Of a DNA stretch of 64,000 nt, positions 55,096 to 64,000 are shown piece after piece. The number at the start of each line of letters is the position of its first letter. Position 1 is the first letter of the stretch. Origin of the DNA: Spectribacter acetivorans (GTDB lineage Bacteria; Pseudomonadota; Gammaproteobacteria; Nevskiales; Salinisphaeraceae); assembly GCF_031846305.1 (NCBI RefSeq), contig NZ_JAVRHY010000007.1, forward strand, positions 1-64,000. Reading direction: 5' to 3'. Below the pieces are notes generated by a model that was not told where the DNA came from, searched no databases, and was given only the letters and a program-made list of their open reading frames with translations. Made by a program: the position numbers and the translations under genes.

Positions 55096-56885
55096 ACGAG
55101 CCCCGCTGGACAGTCATTCTGGACGGCAGCGCCCCGCCGCCGCGCGAACGCATCGGCGGCAAGGCCTGGTCCATCGCCCGCATGCGCTCGCTGGATCTCC
55201 CGGTGCCGCCGGCATTCGTGGTGACCACCGAGGCCTGCGCCGCCTATCAGGCCGAAGGCGACCTGCCACCCGGCCTGACGGACGAGCTGGCCGCGGGCGT
55301 GGCCTGGCTGGAAGAATGCACCGACCGAACCTTCGGATCCGGGCCCTCGCCCCTGCTGATCTCGGTACGTTCCGGCGCGGCGATTTCCATGCCCGGGATG
55401 ATGGACACCATCCTCAACCTCGGGATCAATGAAACCACCATGGCCGCGCTGGCGACCGAAGCCGGCGACGAGCGTTTCGCCCGCGACACCTACCGGCGGT
55501 TTCACGAACTCTACGCGGGCATCGTGCTCAAGCTGCCCGACCCGGATCTCGATCCCGACAGCGAACCGGCCGCGTGGCGCGCCTCGATCGAGCAATCCGC
55601 GCCGCAGGGCGTACCGCAGGATGTGCGCGAGCAGCTTGCCGCAGCCGTGCGCGCGGTGTTCGATTCCTGGCAATCACGCCGGGCCAAACGCTATCGCAAG
55701 CACCACGACATTCCGGACGATCTGGGAACGGCGGTCACGGTTCAGGCCATGGTGTTCGGCAATCTCGATGACACCAGCGGCACCGGCGTGCTGTTCACCC
55801 GCGACCCGTTAACCGGGGAGCGCAAGCCCTATGGCGAGTATCTCGCTCGGGCCCAGGGCGAGGATGTGGTTTCCGGACGATTCACCCCGCAGCGCATCGA
55901 AGAACTGGCGACAGCGTTGCCTGCGATCCATGACCAGCTAATGCAGGCCGGCGACACGCTGGAGGCCGAGAACGGCGACATTCAGGACATCGAATTCACG
56001 GTGCAGCACGGCACGCTCTACCTGCTGCAATCGCGGACCGCCAAGCGGGCGCCGGCCGCGGCCGTGCGTGCCGCGGTGGAAATGGCGGTCGAGGGTCGCA
56101 TCAACCGTCAGCAGGTCCTCGAGCGGGTCACGGCGTCCCAGGCCCGCAGCCTGCTCAAACCGCATCTGGCCGAGGGCGTGGCCGATCGCGCAGAAACGCT
56201 TGCCACCGGCCAGGGCGCCTCGCCAGGCGTTGGCGTGGGCATCGTGGTGACCGATTCCGACGAGGCCGAACGGCGACACGCAGCCGGCGAAGCGGTGGTT
56301 CTGGCCCGCGCCACCACCAGCCCCGACGATGTTCACGGCATGCTGTCGGCCACCGCGGTAGTGACCGAACAGGGCGGCTCCACCTCGCACGCGGCGGTGG
56401 TCGGGCGTTCACTGGGACTGCCCTGCGTCGTCGGCTGCGGCGACGCCAGCGTCACCACCCTGGCCGGCCGAACGGTTACCGTGGACGGCGCGGCGGGGGC
56501 AATCTACGCCGGGGCGCTGGACGTGGTGATTCCCGACGAACGGGCCGACAAGCGCCTGGCACAGTTGCTGACCTGGGCGGCCGAGGCCAGCCCGCTGGCC
56601 GTCTACCGCCCCGAGGATGCGCCGGCGGACACCAACATCCTGGACCTTGACCGGATCGAAGGCGGCGAGGATCCCGAACGCCTGGCCGAGCTGCTGGCCG
56701 GCCATACCGCGGCCCGCGGCGGCGCCATCGCCAGCGACGAGGGCGTGGCCGCGGCACTGATCGCCGGCCTGACATTCATCGTCGCCGACCCCACCCTGCC
56801 CCCGTTGCTGGCGGCAATCGCTGCCGGCAACGGGCCGAATGAAAGCCGGCCGACACCGGAAAGCCAGTCCCAGGGCCGGCGGTAG
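55092..56885 (+). CDS. Pyruvate-phosphate-dikinase-like protein lacking the PEP/pyruvate barrel
   Basis: 597 residues. The ATP-grasp half is PPDK-type: IGGKAWSIARMRSLDLPVPP, SVRSGAAISMPGMMDTILNL, GTGVLFTRDPLTGERKPYGE, DIEFTVQHGTLYLLQSRTAK. The swivel domain follows with TEQGGSTSHAAVVGRSLGLP, catalytic His at about residue 433. Full PPDK (about 870-900 residues) ends with a PEP/pyruvate TIM barrel; here only ~120 residues follow the swivel domain (up to SQSQGRR) and none resembles the barrel. It can probably make phosphohistidine from ATP but must hand the phosphate to something other than pyruvate in the usual barrel. Its ATG overlaps the upstream stop. Confidence 0.82.
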   Translation: MNEPRWTVILDGSAPPPRERIGGKAWSIARMRSLDLPVPPAFVVTTEACAAYQAEGDLPPGLTDELAAGVAWLEECTDRTFGSGPSPLLISVRSGAAISMPGMMDTILNLGINETTMAALATEAGDERFARDTYRRFHELYAGIVLKLPDPDLDPDSEPAAWRASIEQSAPQGVPQDVREQLAAAVRAVFDSWQSRRAKRYRKHHDIPDDLGTAVTVQAMVFGNLDDTSGTGVLFTRDPLTGERKPYGEYLARAQGEDVVSGRFTPQRIEELATALPAIHDQLMQAGDTLEAENGDIQDIEFTVQHGTLYLLQSRTAKRAPAAAVRAAVEMAVEGRINRQQVLERVTASQARSLLKPHLAEGVADRAETLATGQGASPGVGVGIVVTDSDEAERRHAAGEAVVLARATTSPDDVHGMLSATAVVTEQGGSTSHAAVVGRSLGLPCVVGCGDASVTTLAGRTVTVDGAAGAIYAGALDVVIPDERADKRLAQLLTWAAEASPLAVYRPEDAPADTNILDLDRIEGGEDPERLAELLAGHTAARGGAIASDEGVAAALIAGLTFIVADPTLPPLLAAIAAGNGPNESRPTPESQSQGRR

Positions 56886-56921
56886 CCGGCCGTCCGAGAT
56901 ACAGCCCATGAGCGCGATTCA

Positions 56922-57431
56922 ATGACCGAGCAAGACAAACCGGCGGGCCTGACCGCCGACGACATCAATCACCTGCTGGAACAGTTCGAAGCCTCCGACT
57001 GGCGCGAACTGGACCTGCGCGTGGGCGATACCCACCTGTTCGTCAGCAAGGACGGCCAGGCCCGCGGCATCGGCCGGGGGCCGTCCGCAGCGCCGGCTCC
57101 GCCATCCACTGCCGCGGCGTCTGTGCCCGAGCCGGCGACTGCCGCGCCGTCCGCGCCGGCGCCACAGACTGCCGCCGGCGCGCCCGATCACTGGGTCGCC
57201 GTCAAGGCACCGAATCTGGGTACCTTCTACCGGTCACCAAAACCCGGCGCGCCGCCCTATGTGGAAGAAGGTCAGACCGTGGAGGCGGATACCGAGGTCT
57301 GCCTGATCGAGGTGATGAAACTGTTCACCCCGGTAACCGGCGGCGTGGCCGGTACCGTACGCCGCATTTGTGTGAGCGACGGGGAGATGGTCGAGCACGA
57401 CCAGCCACTGCTCTACATCGAGCCCGCGTAG
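56922..57431 (+). CDS. Biotin carboxyl carrier protein (AccB-like)
   Basis: 169 residues. N-terminal helical part (LTADDINHLLEQFEASDWRE), a flexible Pro/Ala linker (residues about 55-88) and a biotinyl domain: APNLGTFYRSPKPGAPPYVE and CLIEVMKLFTPVTGGVAGTV with biotin-accepting Lys 133. EVMKLF replaces the more common EAMKM but resembles AccB (EVMKLM). It carries CO2 from the biotin carboxylase to the carboxyltransferase. It lies 36 bp after the dikinase-like gene and 19 bp before the biotin carboxylase gene. Whether it also serves acetyl-CoA carboxylase is unknown; no accA/accD is in the window. Confidence 0.92.
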   Translation: MTEQDKPAGLTADDINHLLEQFEASDWRELDLRVGDTHLFVSKDGQARGIGRGPSAAPAPPSTAAASVPEPATAAPSAPAPQTAAGAPDHWVAVKAPNLGTFYRSPKPGAPPYVEEGQTVEADTEVCLIEVMKLFTPVTGGVAGTVRRICVSDGEMVEHDQPLLYIEPA

Positions 57432-57450
57432 GCGGACCGAGCACCGAGTC

Positions 57451-58821
<1,371 letters not shown>

Positions 58822-58826
58822 AAGCC

Positions 58827-60281
58827 ATGGCCCATATCGACTTTCTCGACTGCACCTTCCGCGACGGCCAGCAGAGCCTGTGGGGCATGCGCATGCAGGC
58901 CGGCATGGCGCTGCCGATCAGCCCCATCCAGGACCAGGCCGGCTTCCGCGTGATCGACCTGACCGGCTCGTCGATGTTCGAGGTGCTGATCAAGTATTGC
59001 CGGGAAAATCCCTGGGAGGGGCTGGACCTGCTGGTTGATTCCATGCCGAACACGCCCATCCGCGGCGGCATGCGCGCCAACGCCTCCGTGACCTTCGGGG
59101 TCACACCGGACGCGCTGATGGACGCCTGGATGCGCCAGTTGAACGTGCACGGCTGCCGCTCGTTCTGGATCTACGACGTGCTGTTCAACATCGACAAGAT
59201 GCACCGGCTGGCGGGGGTGGCCAAGGAATTCGGCTCGGAAGTCGCCGGCTCGATCATGTTCACCATGAGCCCGGTGCACACCGACGAATACTATGCCGAC
59301 AAGGCCGACAAGCTATCAGCCTGCGACGACATCGACACCATCCTGCTCTACGACACCGCCGGTGTGCTCGAACGCGGCCGCATGGAAACCCTGATCCCGG
59401 CAATCAAAGCCAACGCCCGCGGCAAGCCCATCGAGTTCCACTCCAACAACATCCTGGGCATGTCGGCGCGGGCCTACATCGACGCCATCGATCTGGGCGT
59501 GGACATCATCCACACCGCCTCCAAGCCGCTGGCCAATGGCGCCTCGGTGCCGTCCACCGAGATCATGGTCAAGAACGTCGAACAGCTGGGTCATACCCAC
59601 AACATCGACAAGTCGAAACTGGCCCCGGTGGCCGAGCACATGGAGGCCGTGGGCAAGGCGGCCGGTTTCCCGGTCAACCAGTACTACGAATACGACCTGC
59701 TGGCCGCCCAGCACCAGATCCCCGGCGGCATGCTCGGCACGCTCAAGGCGCAGCTGGTGCAGCACGGCCTGTCCGACCGCTTCGAGGATGTGCTGGAGGA
59801 AACCGCGATCGTGCGCCGCGAACTGGGTTATCCCGGCATGGCCACGCCGTTCTCGCAATTGGTGGGCACCCAGGCGGTACTGAACCTGGTTACCGGCAAA
59901 CGCTACAGCACCGTGCCCGACGAGGTGATCCAGTACGCCGCCGGTTTCTACGGCGACCCCGTCGCGCCAATCGACGCGGACATAAAGGACCGCATTCTGA
60001 ACGCGCCACGAGCGCGGGCGGTGCTGGCCAACCCGCCTGAACAGCCCTCCATCGACGAACTGCGCCAGCGCTATGGCACCAGCAATGACGACGAGCTGAT
60101 TCTGCGTGCCCTGGTGCCCCAGGCGGACCTCGAACGCATGTGGGCAGCCGGCCCGGTCAGGCGCGACTTTCCGCTGCTGTCCTCACCGGAACTGGCCCAG
60201 GCACAGCACCTGATGAAGACGGCCCGCTCGCCGCTGGTGCAGATCCAGTCCGCGGCCATGGATCTGACGCTGCGGCGGTGA
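58827..60281 (+). CDS. Carboxyltransferase of the OadA/pyruvate-carboxylase fold with altered metal site
   Basis: 484 residues. Begins MAHIDFLDCTFRDGQQSLWG, comparable to DTTFRDAHQSLLATRM of the transcarboxylase 5S/OadA family, then NPWEGLDLLVDSMPNTPIRG and FTMSPVHTDEYY. The metal Asp (D8) is kept. Position 175, normally the carbamylated Lys in KDMAGLL, is Tyr (LLYDTAGVL). In the HxH motif the first His (205) is kept but the second is Asn (FHSNNILG). RDAHQS reads RDGQQS. So the site that binds Zn and pyruvate or oxaloacetate is changed, and a different acceptor is likely. It is translated five bases after the biotin carboxylase gene. Confidence 0.8.
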   Translation: MAHIDFLDCTFRDGQQSLWGMRMQAGMALPISPIQDQAGFRVIDLTGSSMFEVLIKYCRENPWEGLDLLVDSMPNTPIRGGMRANASVTFGVTPDALMDAWMRQLNVHGCRSFWIYDVLFNIDKMHRLAGVAKEFGSEVAGSIMFTMSPVHTDEYYADKADKLSACDDIDTILLYDTAGVLERGRMETLIPAIKANARGKPIEFHSNNILGMSARAYIDAIDLGVDIIHTASKPLANGASVPSTEIMVKNVEQLGHTHNIDKSKLAPVAEHMEAVGKAAGFPVNQYYEYDLLAAQHQIPGGMLGTLKAQLVQHGLSDRFEDVLEETAIVRRELGYPGMATPFSQLVGTQAVLNLVTGKRYSTVPDEVIQYAAGFYGDPVAPIDADIKDRILNAPRARAVLANPPEQPSIDELRQRYGTSNDDELILRALVPQADLERMWAAGPVRRDFPLLSSPELAQAQHLMKTARSPLVQIQSAAMDLTLRR

Positions 60282-60329
60282 ATCCGATGTCGACCGGCAT
60301 GGTGTCCAACCCGCTACCTTCTCCCCTGA

Positions 60330-60355
60330 CCCCTCTCCCGCACGCGGGAGAGGGG
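60330..60355. terminator. Strong hairpin between the carboxyltransferase gene and relE
   Basis: CCCCTCTCCCGC (60330-60341) and GCGGGAGAGGGG (60344-60355) are perfect 12-bp arms around two bases. It lies 48 bp after the carboxyltransferase stop and 11 bp before the end of the convergent relE-like gene. It can form on both strands, so it could end transcripts from both sides. There is no clear T-run. Similar GC-rich GGGAGAGGGG palindromes are frequent in GC-rich proteobacteria. Confidence 0.55.
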
Positions 60356-60366
60356 AATCGGCCCTT

Positions 60367-60633
60367 TCAGCGATAGACGGTCTTTCGGTGACCAACCGCC
60401 AGCACCAGTACCGTGATGCGTGAATCCTCGATCCGACAGATCAGTCGATACGAGCCGAGCCGATACCGCCAAAGCCCCTGCATCCCGTGGCGCAGTGGCT
60501 TGCCAAAACGGCGCGGATCCTCCGCGGTAGCGATGTGTTCGCGTAAAAACGCCAACAAATCACGCTGGACCGGCGGATCGAGTTTCCGGAGCTCACGCCT
60601 GGCCCGATCATCGAACTCAACGCTCCAGGTCAA
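60367..60633 (-). CDS. relE: RelE/ParE-type toxin
   Basis: 88 residues if read from TTG 60633: TWSVEFDDRARRELRKLDPP is the RelE N-terminus, and GLWRYRLGSYRLICRIED with VLVLAVGHRKTVYR completes the fold. RelE toxins cut mRNA on the ribosome. The start codon choice rests on the family N-terminus and on GGAG upstream; the reading overlaps the antitoxin gene by 17 bases. An ATG 13 codons upstream would lie deeper in the antitoxin gene. The pair sits between the carboxyltransferase and thiolase genes, in the opposite direction. Confidence 0.85.
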   Translation of the reverse strand: MTWSVEFDDRARRELRKLDPPVQRDLLAFLREHIATAEDPRRFGKPLRHGMQGLWRYRLGSYRLICRIEDSRITVLVLAVGHRKTVYR

Positions 60634-60832
60634 CCCCGCGCTCCAGATCATCCAGACTCCAGCGCAGCGCATCGGACGCGTTCAGGCGCTCCTCGGCCAG
60701 ATAGGTATCCTCGAGATCTTCGATATGTTCGAGAATTGCTTCACGCGCGTAGTAGGTCTTGGTGCGACCGGTCTTCTCGGCCAGACGGACCAGTCGTTCT
60801 TCAATGTCCTTGGGCAGACGAATGGCAAGCAT
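60617..60832 (-). CDS. relB: RelB-type (ribbon-helix-helix) antitoxin
   Basis: 71 residues: MLAIRLPKDIEERLVRLAEK is a ribbon-helix-helix DNA-binding strand and helix, KTYYAREAILEHIEDLEDTY the second helix and dimer contact, and the acidic tail (LNASDALRWSLDDLERGVDL) the likely toxin-binding part. It overlaps relE by 17 bases. The palindrome at 60856-60869, 24 bp upstream of its ATG, is a plausible autoregulatory operator. Confidence 0.85.
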   Translation of the reverse strand: MLAIRLPKDIEERLVRLAEKTGRTKTYYAREAILEHIEDLEDTYLAEERLNASDALRWSLDDLERGVDLER

Positions 60833-60855
60833 GCTATGTCACCGGCAACGGTTTG

Positions 60856-60869
60856 CTATACACGTATAG
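60856..60869. promoter_or_regulatory. Palindrome between relB and the thiolase gene
   Basis: CTATAC (60856-60861), ac, GTATAG (60864-60869) is a perfect 6-bp inverted repeat with two central bases in the 62-bp gap between divergent relB and thiolase. It suits binding by the RelB dimer and contains TATA-rich sequence that could be the -10 region for either gene. Confidence 0.45.
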
Positions 60870-60894
60870 TGTACGCCAATCCCCGGGTCGCACC

Positions 60895-62076
60895 ATGACC
60901 CGCCGCGCCGTCATCATCGATCTGGTCCGCACCCCCTTCGGTCGCGCGCGCCCGGACGGCGCGCTGGCACCGATGCACCCGGTGGACCTCTACGCGCACG
61001 TCCTGGCCGCGCTGGTGGCGCGAAACGGCATCGATCCCTCGCTGATCGAGGACGTGATCACCGGCTGTGTACTGCAAGTGGGCGAACAGGCGGCCAACAT
61101 CGGACGCCAGGCGGTGCTGGCGGCCGGCTTGCCGGAATCGGTGCCGGCCGTATCGCTGGATCGCAAATGCGGTTCCGCCCAGCAGGCCGTCGACTTTGCC
61201 GCCCAGGGGGTGATCGCCGGTGCGCATGACCTAGTCATTGCCGGCGGTGTGGAGATGATGAGCCGGGTGCCGATGAAGGCCAATCGTCTGGACCGGGACA
61301 ATCTGGGCCCGCGTTTCGCGGCGCGTTATCCCGACGGCCTGGTCGGCCAGGGCATCTCCGCCGAGCTGATCGCGGCACACTGGAACCTGTCGCGCGACGA
61401 CCTGGATGCGTACGCCCTGCGCTCGCACCAGCGGGCGGCGGCCGCTGAAGACAATAACTCGACGTCGCGCGATATCGCACCGGTCGATGTGGCCGGCAAC
61501 ACGGTTGACCGGGACGAGGGGCTGCGCCGCAACAGCACGCTGGAAAAGCTCGGCGGTCTGCCGCCGGCGTTCGAGTCCGAACGCATGCAGGCCCGCTTTC
61601 CCGGCATCAACTGGTCGGTAACCGCCGGCAACAGCAGCCAGGTGACCGACGGTGCCGGCGCGGTGCTGATTGCCGAGGAGAGCACGGCGTTGCGGCTGGG
61701 CCTGACCCCGCGCGCGGCGGTGACGCATTTCGCGGTCGTGGGCGACGACCCGCTGATGATGCTGACCGGCCCGATTCCGGCCACTCACAAACTGCTGGCA
61801 CGGGCCGGCCTAGCACCGGACGCGATCGACGCCTTCGAAGTCAACGAGGCCTTCGCCTCCGTGGTGCTGGCCTGGCAGAAGGAACTGGGCGTCGACCCCG
61901 AGCGCGTCAACGTACACGGGGGCGCCATTGCCCTGGGACACCCGGTTGGTGCGTCGGGCATTCGCCTGCTGGGGAATCTGCTACGGGTACTGGAAGAGAC
62001 GAACGGCCGCTACGGCCTGCAGACCATGTGCGAATCCGGCGGCATGGCCAACGCCACCCTGATCGAACGCCTCTGA
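60895..62076 (+). CDS. Thiolase (acetyl-CoA acyltransferase family)
   Basis: 393 residues from ATG 60895. All catalytic residues are present: nucleophile Cys 92 in SLDRKCGSAQQAV, His 349 in GGAIALGHPVGASG and Cys 379 in TMCESGGMANATLIERL. It cleaves or forms beta-ketoacyl-CoA. In this cluster a ketone carboxylated to a beta-keto acid and activated by the ligase would be its natural substrate. The upstream open frame to 60736 overlaps relB and is not used. It converges with the FabL-like gene with one base between stops. Confidence 0.93.
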   Translation: MTRRAVIIDLVRTPFGRARPDGALAPMHPVDLYAHVLAALVARNGIDPSLIEDVITGCVLQVGEQAANIGRQAVLAAGLPESVPAVSLDRKCGSAQQAVDFAAQGVIAGAHDLVIAGGVEMMSRVPMKANRLDRDNLGPRFAARYPDGLVGQGISAELIAAHWNLSRDDLDAYALRSHQRAAAAEDNNSTSRDIAPVDVAGNTVDRDEGLRRNSTLEKLGGLPPAFESERMQARFPGINWSVTAGNSSQVTDGAGAVLIAEESTALRLGLTPRAAVTHFAVVGDDPLMMLTGPIPATHKLLARAGLAPDAIDAFEVNEAFASVVLAWQKELGVDPERVNVHGGAIALGHPVGASGIRLLGNLLRVLEETNGRYGLQTMCESGGMANATLIERL

Positions 62077-62077
62077 A

Positions 62078-62818
62078 TCACGCCATCAGATTGGCGCCGC
62101 CGTTGACGTAGACCACCTGGCCCTGGATATAGGCCGCCGCATCGGAGGCCAGCCAGTGAATGAGGCTGGTGTAATCATCATCGGTCACGCCGCGCCCGCT
62201 GGGGTTGCTCGCTGCGGCGTGTTCCACCAGCTCCCGCGCCTGCTCGCCGAACAGGGTGGTCACCGCCTGGGTTTCGACGATGCCGGGCGCCACCGCATTG
62301 ATCCGAATGCCGCGCGGAGCAAGTTCCACCGCCAGGTACCGCATCAGGCTCTCGGCCAGCGCCTTGGCCACCCCGATGGCGGCATAGTTCGGGATCACCA
62401 CCCGGCCGCCGCGGCTGGTCAGATAGATCACGCTCGAGCCGCGACGCATGTGCGGCAGTGCCGCCTGCACGAGATACATGAGGCTCATGCCATTGACCTG
62501 CACGGCGGCGTTGAAGGCATCGGGGTCGGCCTCCAGCACCGGGCCCGGCAGCGGGCGTACCGCACAGTGAACCAATTGATCGAGTGGCTCGCCGGTGCTG
62601 GTTACGGCAGCAAGCAGCGCCGCACAGCCAGCCGGTGTGCCAACGTCAGCAGCAATCGCCCTGGCAACCGCGCCCTGCGATTCCAGCATGGCCACCGCCG
62701 ACTCGGCAGCAGCCCGGTCCTGACGGTAGTTGACGACTATCTGGCAGCCCGGCACCGCGAACGAGCGCGCCACCGCCAGCCCGATACCGCGAGTCCCGCC
62801 GGTAACGAGGACACTCAT
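62078..62818 (-). CDS. Short-chain dehydrogenase/reductase, FabL-like
   Basis: 246 residues with Rossmann motif VTGGTRGIGLAVARSF, and NYRQD where NADP-preferring members have basic residues. The active-site region is SRGGRVVIPNYAAIGVAKAL followed by AESLMRYLAVELAPRGIRIN. Tyr and Lys are separated by six residues (Y-x6-K), as in FabL/FabI enoyl-ACP reductases, not by three as in most SDRs. The C-terminus YIQGQVVYVNGGANLM is usual. It may reduce an enoyl thioester. It is the third gene of a minus-strand operon behind a GntR regulator (12-bp gap). Confidence 0.8.
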   Translation of the reverse strand: MSVLVTGGTRGIGLAVARSFAVPGCQIVVNYRQDRAAAESAVAMLESQGAVARAIAADVGTPAGCAALLAAVTSTGEPLDQLVHCAVRPLPGPVLEADPDAFNAAVQVNGMSLMYLVQAALPHMRRGSSVIYLTSRGGRVVIPNYAAIGVAKALAESLMRYLAVELAPRGIRINAVAPGIVETQAVTTLFGEQARELVEHAAASNPSGRGVTDDDYTSLIHWLASDAAAYIQGQVVYVNGGANLMA

Positions 62819-62830
62819 CCCGGCGTCCTG

Positions 62831-63505
62831 TCAGCGTTCGGCGGCCGCATAGGCTTCATCCGGCAGGGCGATCAGGCTGACGCGACGACGCCTGAGATGC
62901 AGGCGGGTGGCCCGTTCGGCCCGTTTGGCATCGCCGGCCAGCACGGCATCGGCGATGGCGCAGAGTTCCTCGTACTGGTTCTCGTGCTGCTTGCGGGTGA
63001 TGTAGCCCTGAAACTGCAGCCGCAGCAGGCTGATCTGCAACTGCGGCATGATGCGGCTGAGCTCGCGGTTGTCGCCGATCGAGATCAGCAAATCATAGAA
63101 GGCACGCCGCTCCGCCAGGAATGCCATTGTCTCGCCGGTGTTTTCGTACTGACTGATCCGTTCGCGGGCCTGTTCCACCTGTTCCCGGCATCCCGGCTCG
63201 TCAATGCGACGAGCCGCCAGCTTGGCCGCCAGCCCGGTGAGCGATTCCAGGACGATCAGCGTGTCCCGCACCTCCGTGCGTGTCTGAGCGCGGATGAACG
63301 CGCCCCGGTGCCGGGTGATGGTGAGCACGCCCTCGCCGGCCAGGCGCTTGAACGCCTCCCGCACCGGGCCGCGGCTGACGCCGAGTTCGCGGGTCAGGTC
63401 GGCTTCGACCAGCCGCTGGCCCGGAACATACCGGCCATTCTCGATGCCACGGGTAATCGCGGTCATCACGCGGGCCGGCGAACTCTGTTGATCCGCCGGG
63501 TTCAC
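62831..63505 (-). CDS. GntR-family transcription regulator, FadR/FCD subfamily
   Basis: 224 residues. The winged helix reads PGQRLVEADLTRELGVSRGP then VREAFKRLAGEGVLTITRHR. The all-helical effector domain (residues about 80-215) is FCD-type: LIVLESLTGLAAKLAARRID, ISIGDNRELSRIMPQLQISL and RAERATRLHLRRRR. Such proteins are usually repressors relieved by an acid or acyl-CoA. It lies between two SDR genes on the same strand. A matching TNGTNNNACNA palindrome lies 12 kb away, in front of the swivel-domain gene. Confidence 0.9.
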   Translation of the reverse strand: MNPADQQSSPARVMTAITRGIENGRYVPGQRLVEADLTRELGVSRGPVREAFKRLAGEGVLTITRHRGAFIRAQTRTEVRDTLIVLESLTGLAAKLAARRIDEPGCREQVEQARERISQYENTGETMAFLAERRAFYDLLISIGDNRELSRIMPQLQISLLRLQFQGYITRKQHENQYEELCAIADAVLAGDAKRAERATRLHLRRRRVSLIALPDEAYAAAER

Positions 63506-63513
63506 GCAGTCCC

Positions 63514-64000
63514 CTAGATTCTTGCCAGCGTGCCGCCGTCGATCACCAGCGTAGTGCCGTTGACGTAACTGGCTTCATCCGTGGCCAGGAACAGGCAGCC
63601 CTGGGCGATTTCCTCGGGCTGGCCGGGGCGGTGCATGGGACACAGCCGGTCCGCCACCGCCTCATCGTCGAACAGGCTGACGTGGCTGGCGATCATCGGG
63701 GTGTCGATGAACCCGGGCGCCACGCAGTTGGTGCGAATGCCGTCGGCGGTGTAAGTCGCGCACATCGAGCGCGTGAGGTTGATGATGGCGCCCTTGGCCG
63801 CCGTGTAGGCATGGGCATCCGGGTTGCCGACGAAACCCAGCACCGATGCGATATTCACGACTGCGCCGCTGCCCTGCTTCTGCATCGCCTGGATCGCCAG
63901 CCGCGATACCAGATAGACCGAATCCAGATCGATGGCCATCACTTCGCGCCACTTGTCCGGCGGCGTATCTGTCACCGACCCCATCGAGCCCTCGGACTCA
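63514..64000 (-). CDS. Short-chain dehydrogenase/reductase, N-terminus beyond window edge
   Basis: The last 161 codons are present; the frame stays open to position 64000. NIASVLGFVG gives the catalytic Ser, AYTAAKGAIINLTRS the classical Y-x3-K, and CVAPGFIDTPM, GQPEEIAQGCLFLATDEASY and TLVIDGGTLARI the standard C-terminal part. It is a 3-oxoacyl/hydroxyacyl-type dehydrogenase of the classical SDR family. The gene ends eight bases before the GntR start, so it heads an operon of SDR, GntR and FabL-like SDR. The cofactor motif is outside the window. Confidence 0.88.
   Translation of the reverse strand, partial: ESEGSMGSVTDTPPDKWREVMAIDLDSVYLVSRLAIQAMQKQGSGAVVNIASVLGFVGNPDAHAYTAAKGAIINLTRSMCATYTADGIRTNCVAPGFIDTPMIASHVSLFDDEAVADRLCPMHRPGQPEEIAQGCLFLATDEASYVNGTTLVIDGGTLARI

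Overview
The window is GC-rich, densely coded chromosomal DNA, most likely from a gammaproteobacterium. Supporting this are a complete gspA-N type II secretion locus, a bcs cellulose locus with bcsG, an AddAB-like recombination pair of the proteobacterial type, uvrB divergent from an aminotransferase, and a cfa gene. No ribosomal RNA or phylogenetic marker is present, so the genus is not assigned.

Layout. 1-440: a Doc toxin (cut by the left edge) and its AbrB-type antitoxin, transcribed from a promoter that overlaps the uvrB stop codon. 498-4818: uvrB, a divergent class I aminotransferase and a secreted metallopeptidase-like protein. 4859-5400: tRNA-Asn followed by a repeat-rich spacer (two hairpin units about 71 bp apart and four REP-like palindromes). 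5403-7196: an ABC exporter of the Atm1 type. 7436-9287: an EF-hand protein, an ECF sigma factor, a membrane anti-sigma candidate and a CnrX-like periplasmic sensor. 9309-23600: a DUF2845 protein, gspBA on the minus strand and gspCDEFGHIJKLMN on the plus strand. 23626-27065: pstSCAB, almost abutting gspN. 27062-34795: cfa, a small membrane protein and the AddA/AddB-like pair. 34990-46450: a cellulose locus split into bcsA-bcsG (+) facing bcsB-bcsZ-bcsC (-). 46538-50236: RNase AM (PHP family), tRNA-Arg(CCT), a MASE1-CHASE sensor with no output domain, and surE.

50436-64000 is the most unusual part. It holds an apparently co-directional cluster: a stand-alone phosphohistidine swivel-domain protein, an unrecognised 522-residue protein, an acyl-CoA ligase, a winged-helix/helical protein, a pyruvate-phosphate-dikinase-like protein that lacks the PEP/pyruvate barrel, a biotin carrier protein, a biotin carboxylase, and a carboxyltransferase of the pyruvate/oxaloacetate type whose metal-site lysine and second histidine are replaced. 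A RelBE-type toxin-antitoxin pair follows, then a thiolase. Facing the thiolase is a minus-strand operon of an SDR, an FCD-type GntR regulator and a FabL-like SDR.

My working hypothesis is a phosphorylation-coupled, biotin-dependent carboxylation pathway. A dikinase-like complex would activate a ketone (or other enolisable substrate), the biotin enzyme would carboxylate it, the ligase would make the CoA thioester and the thiolase would cleave it. A palindrome upstream of the first gene fits the FadR/GntR operator consensus TNGTNNNACNA, which would tie the GntR regulator to the cluster. Gene families are read from motifs; substrates are inference.
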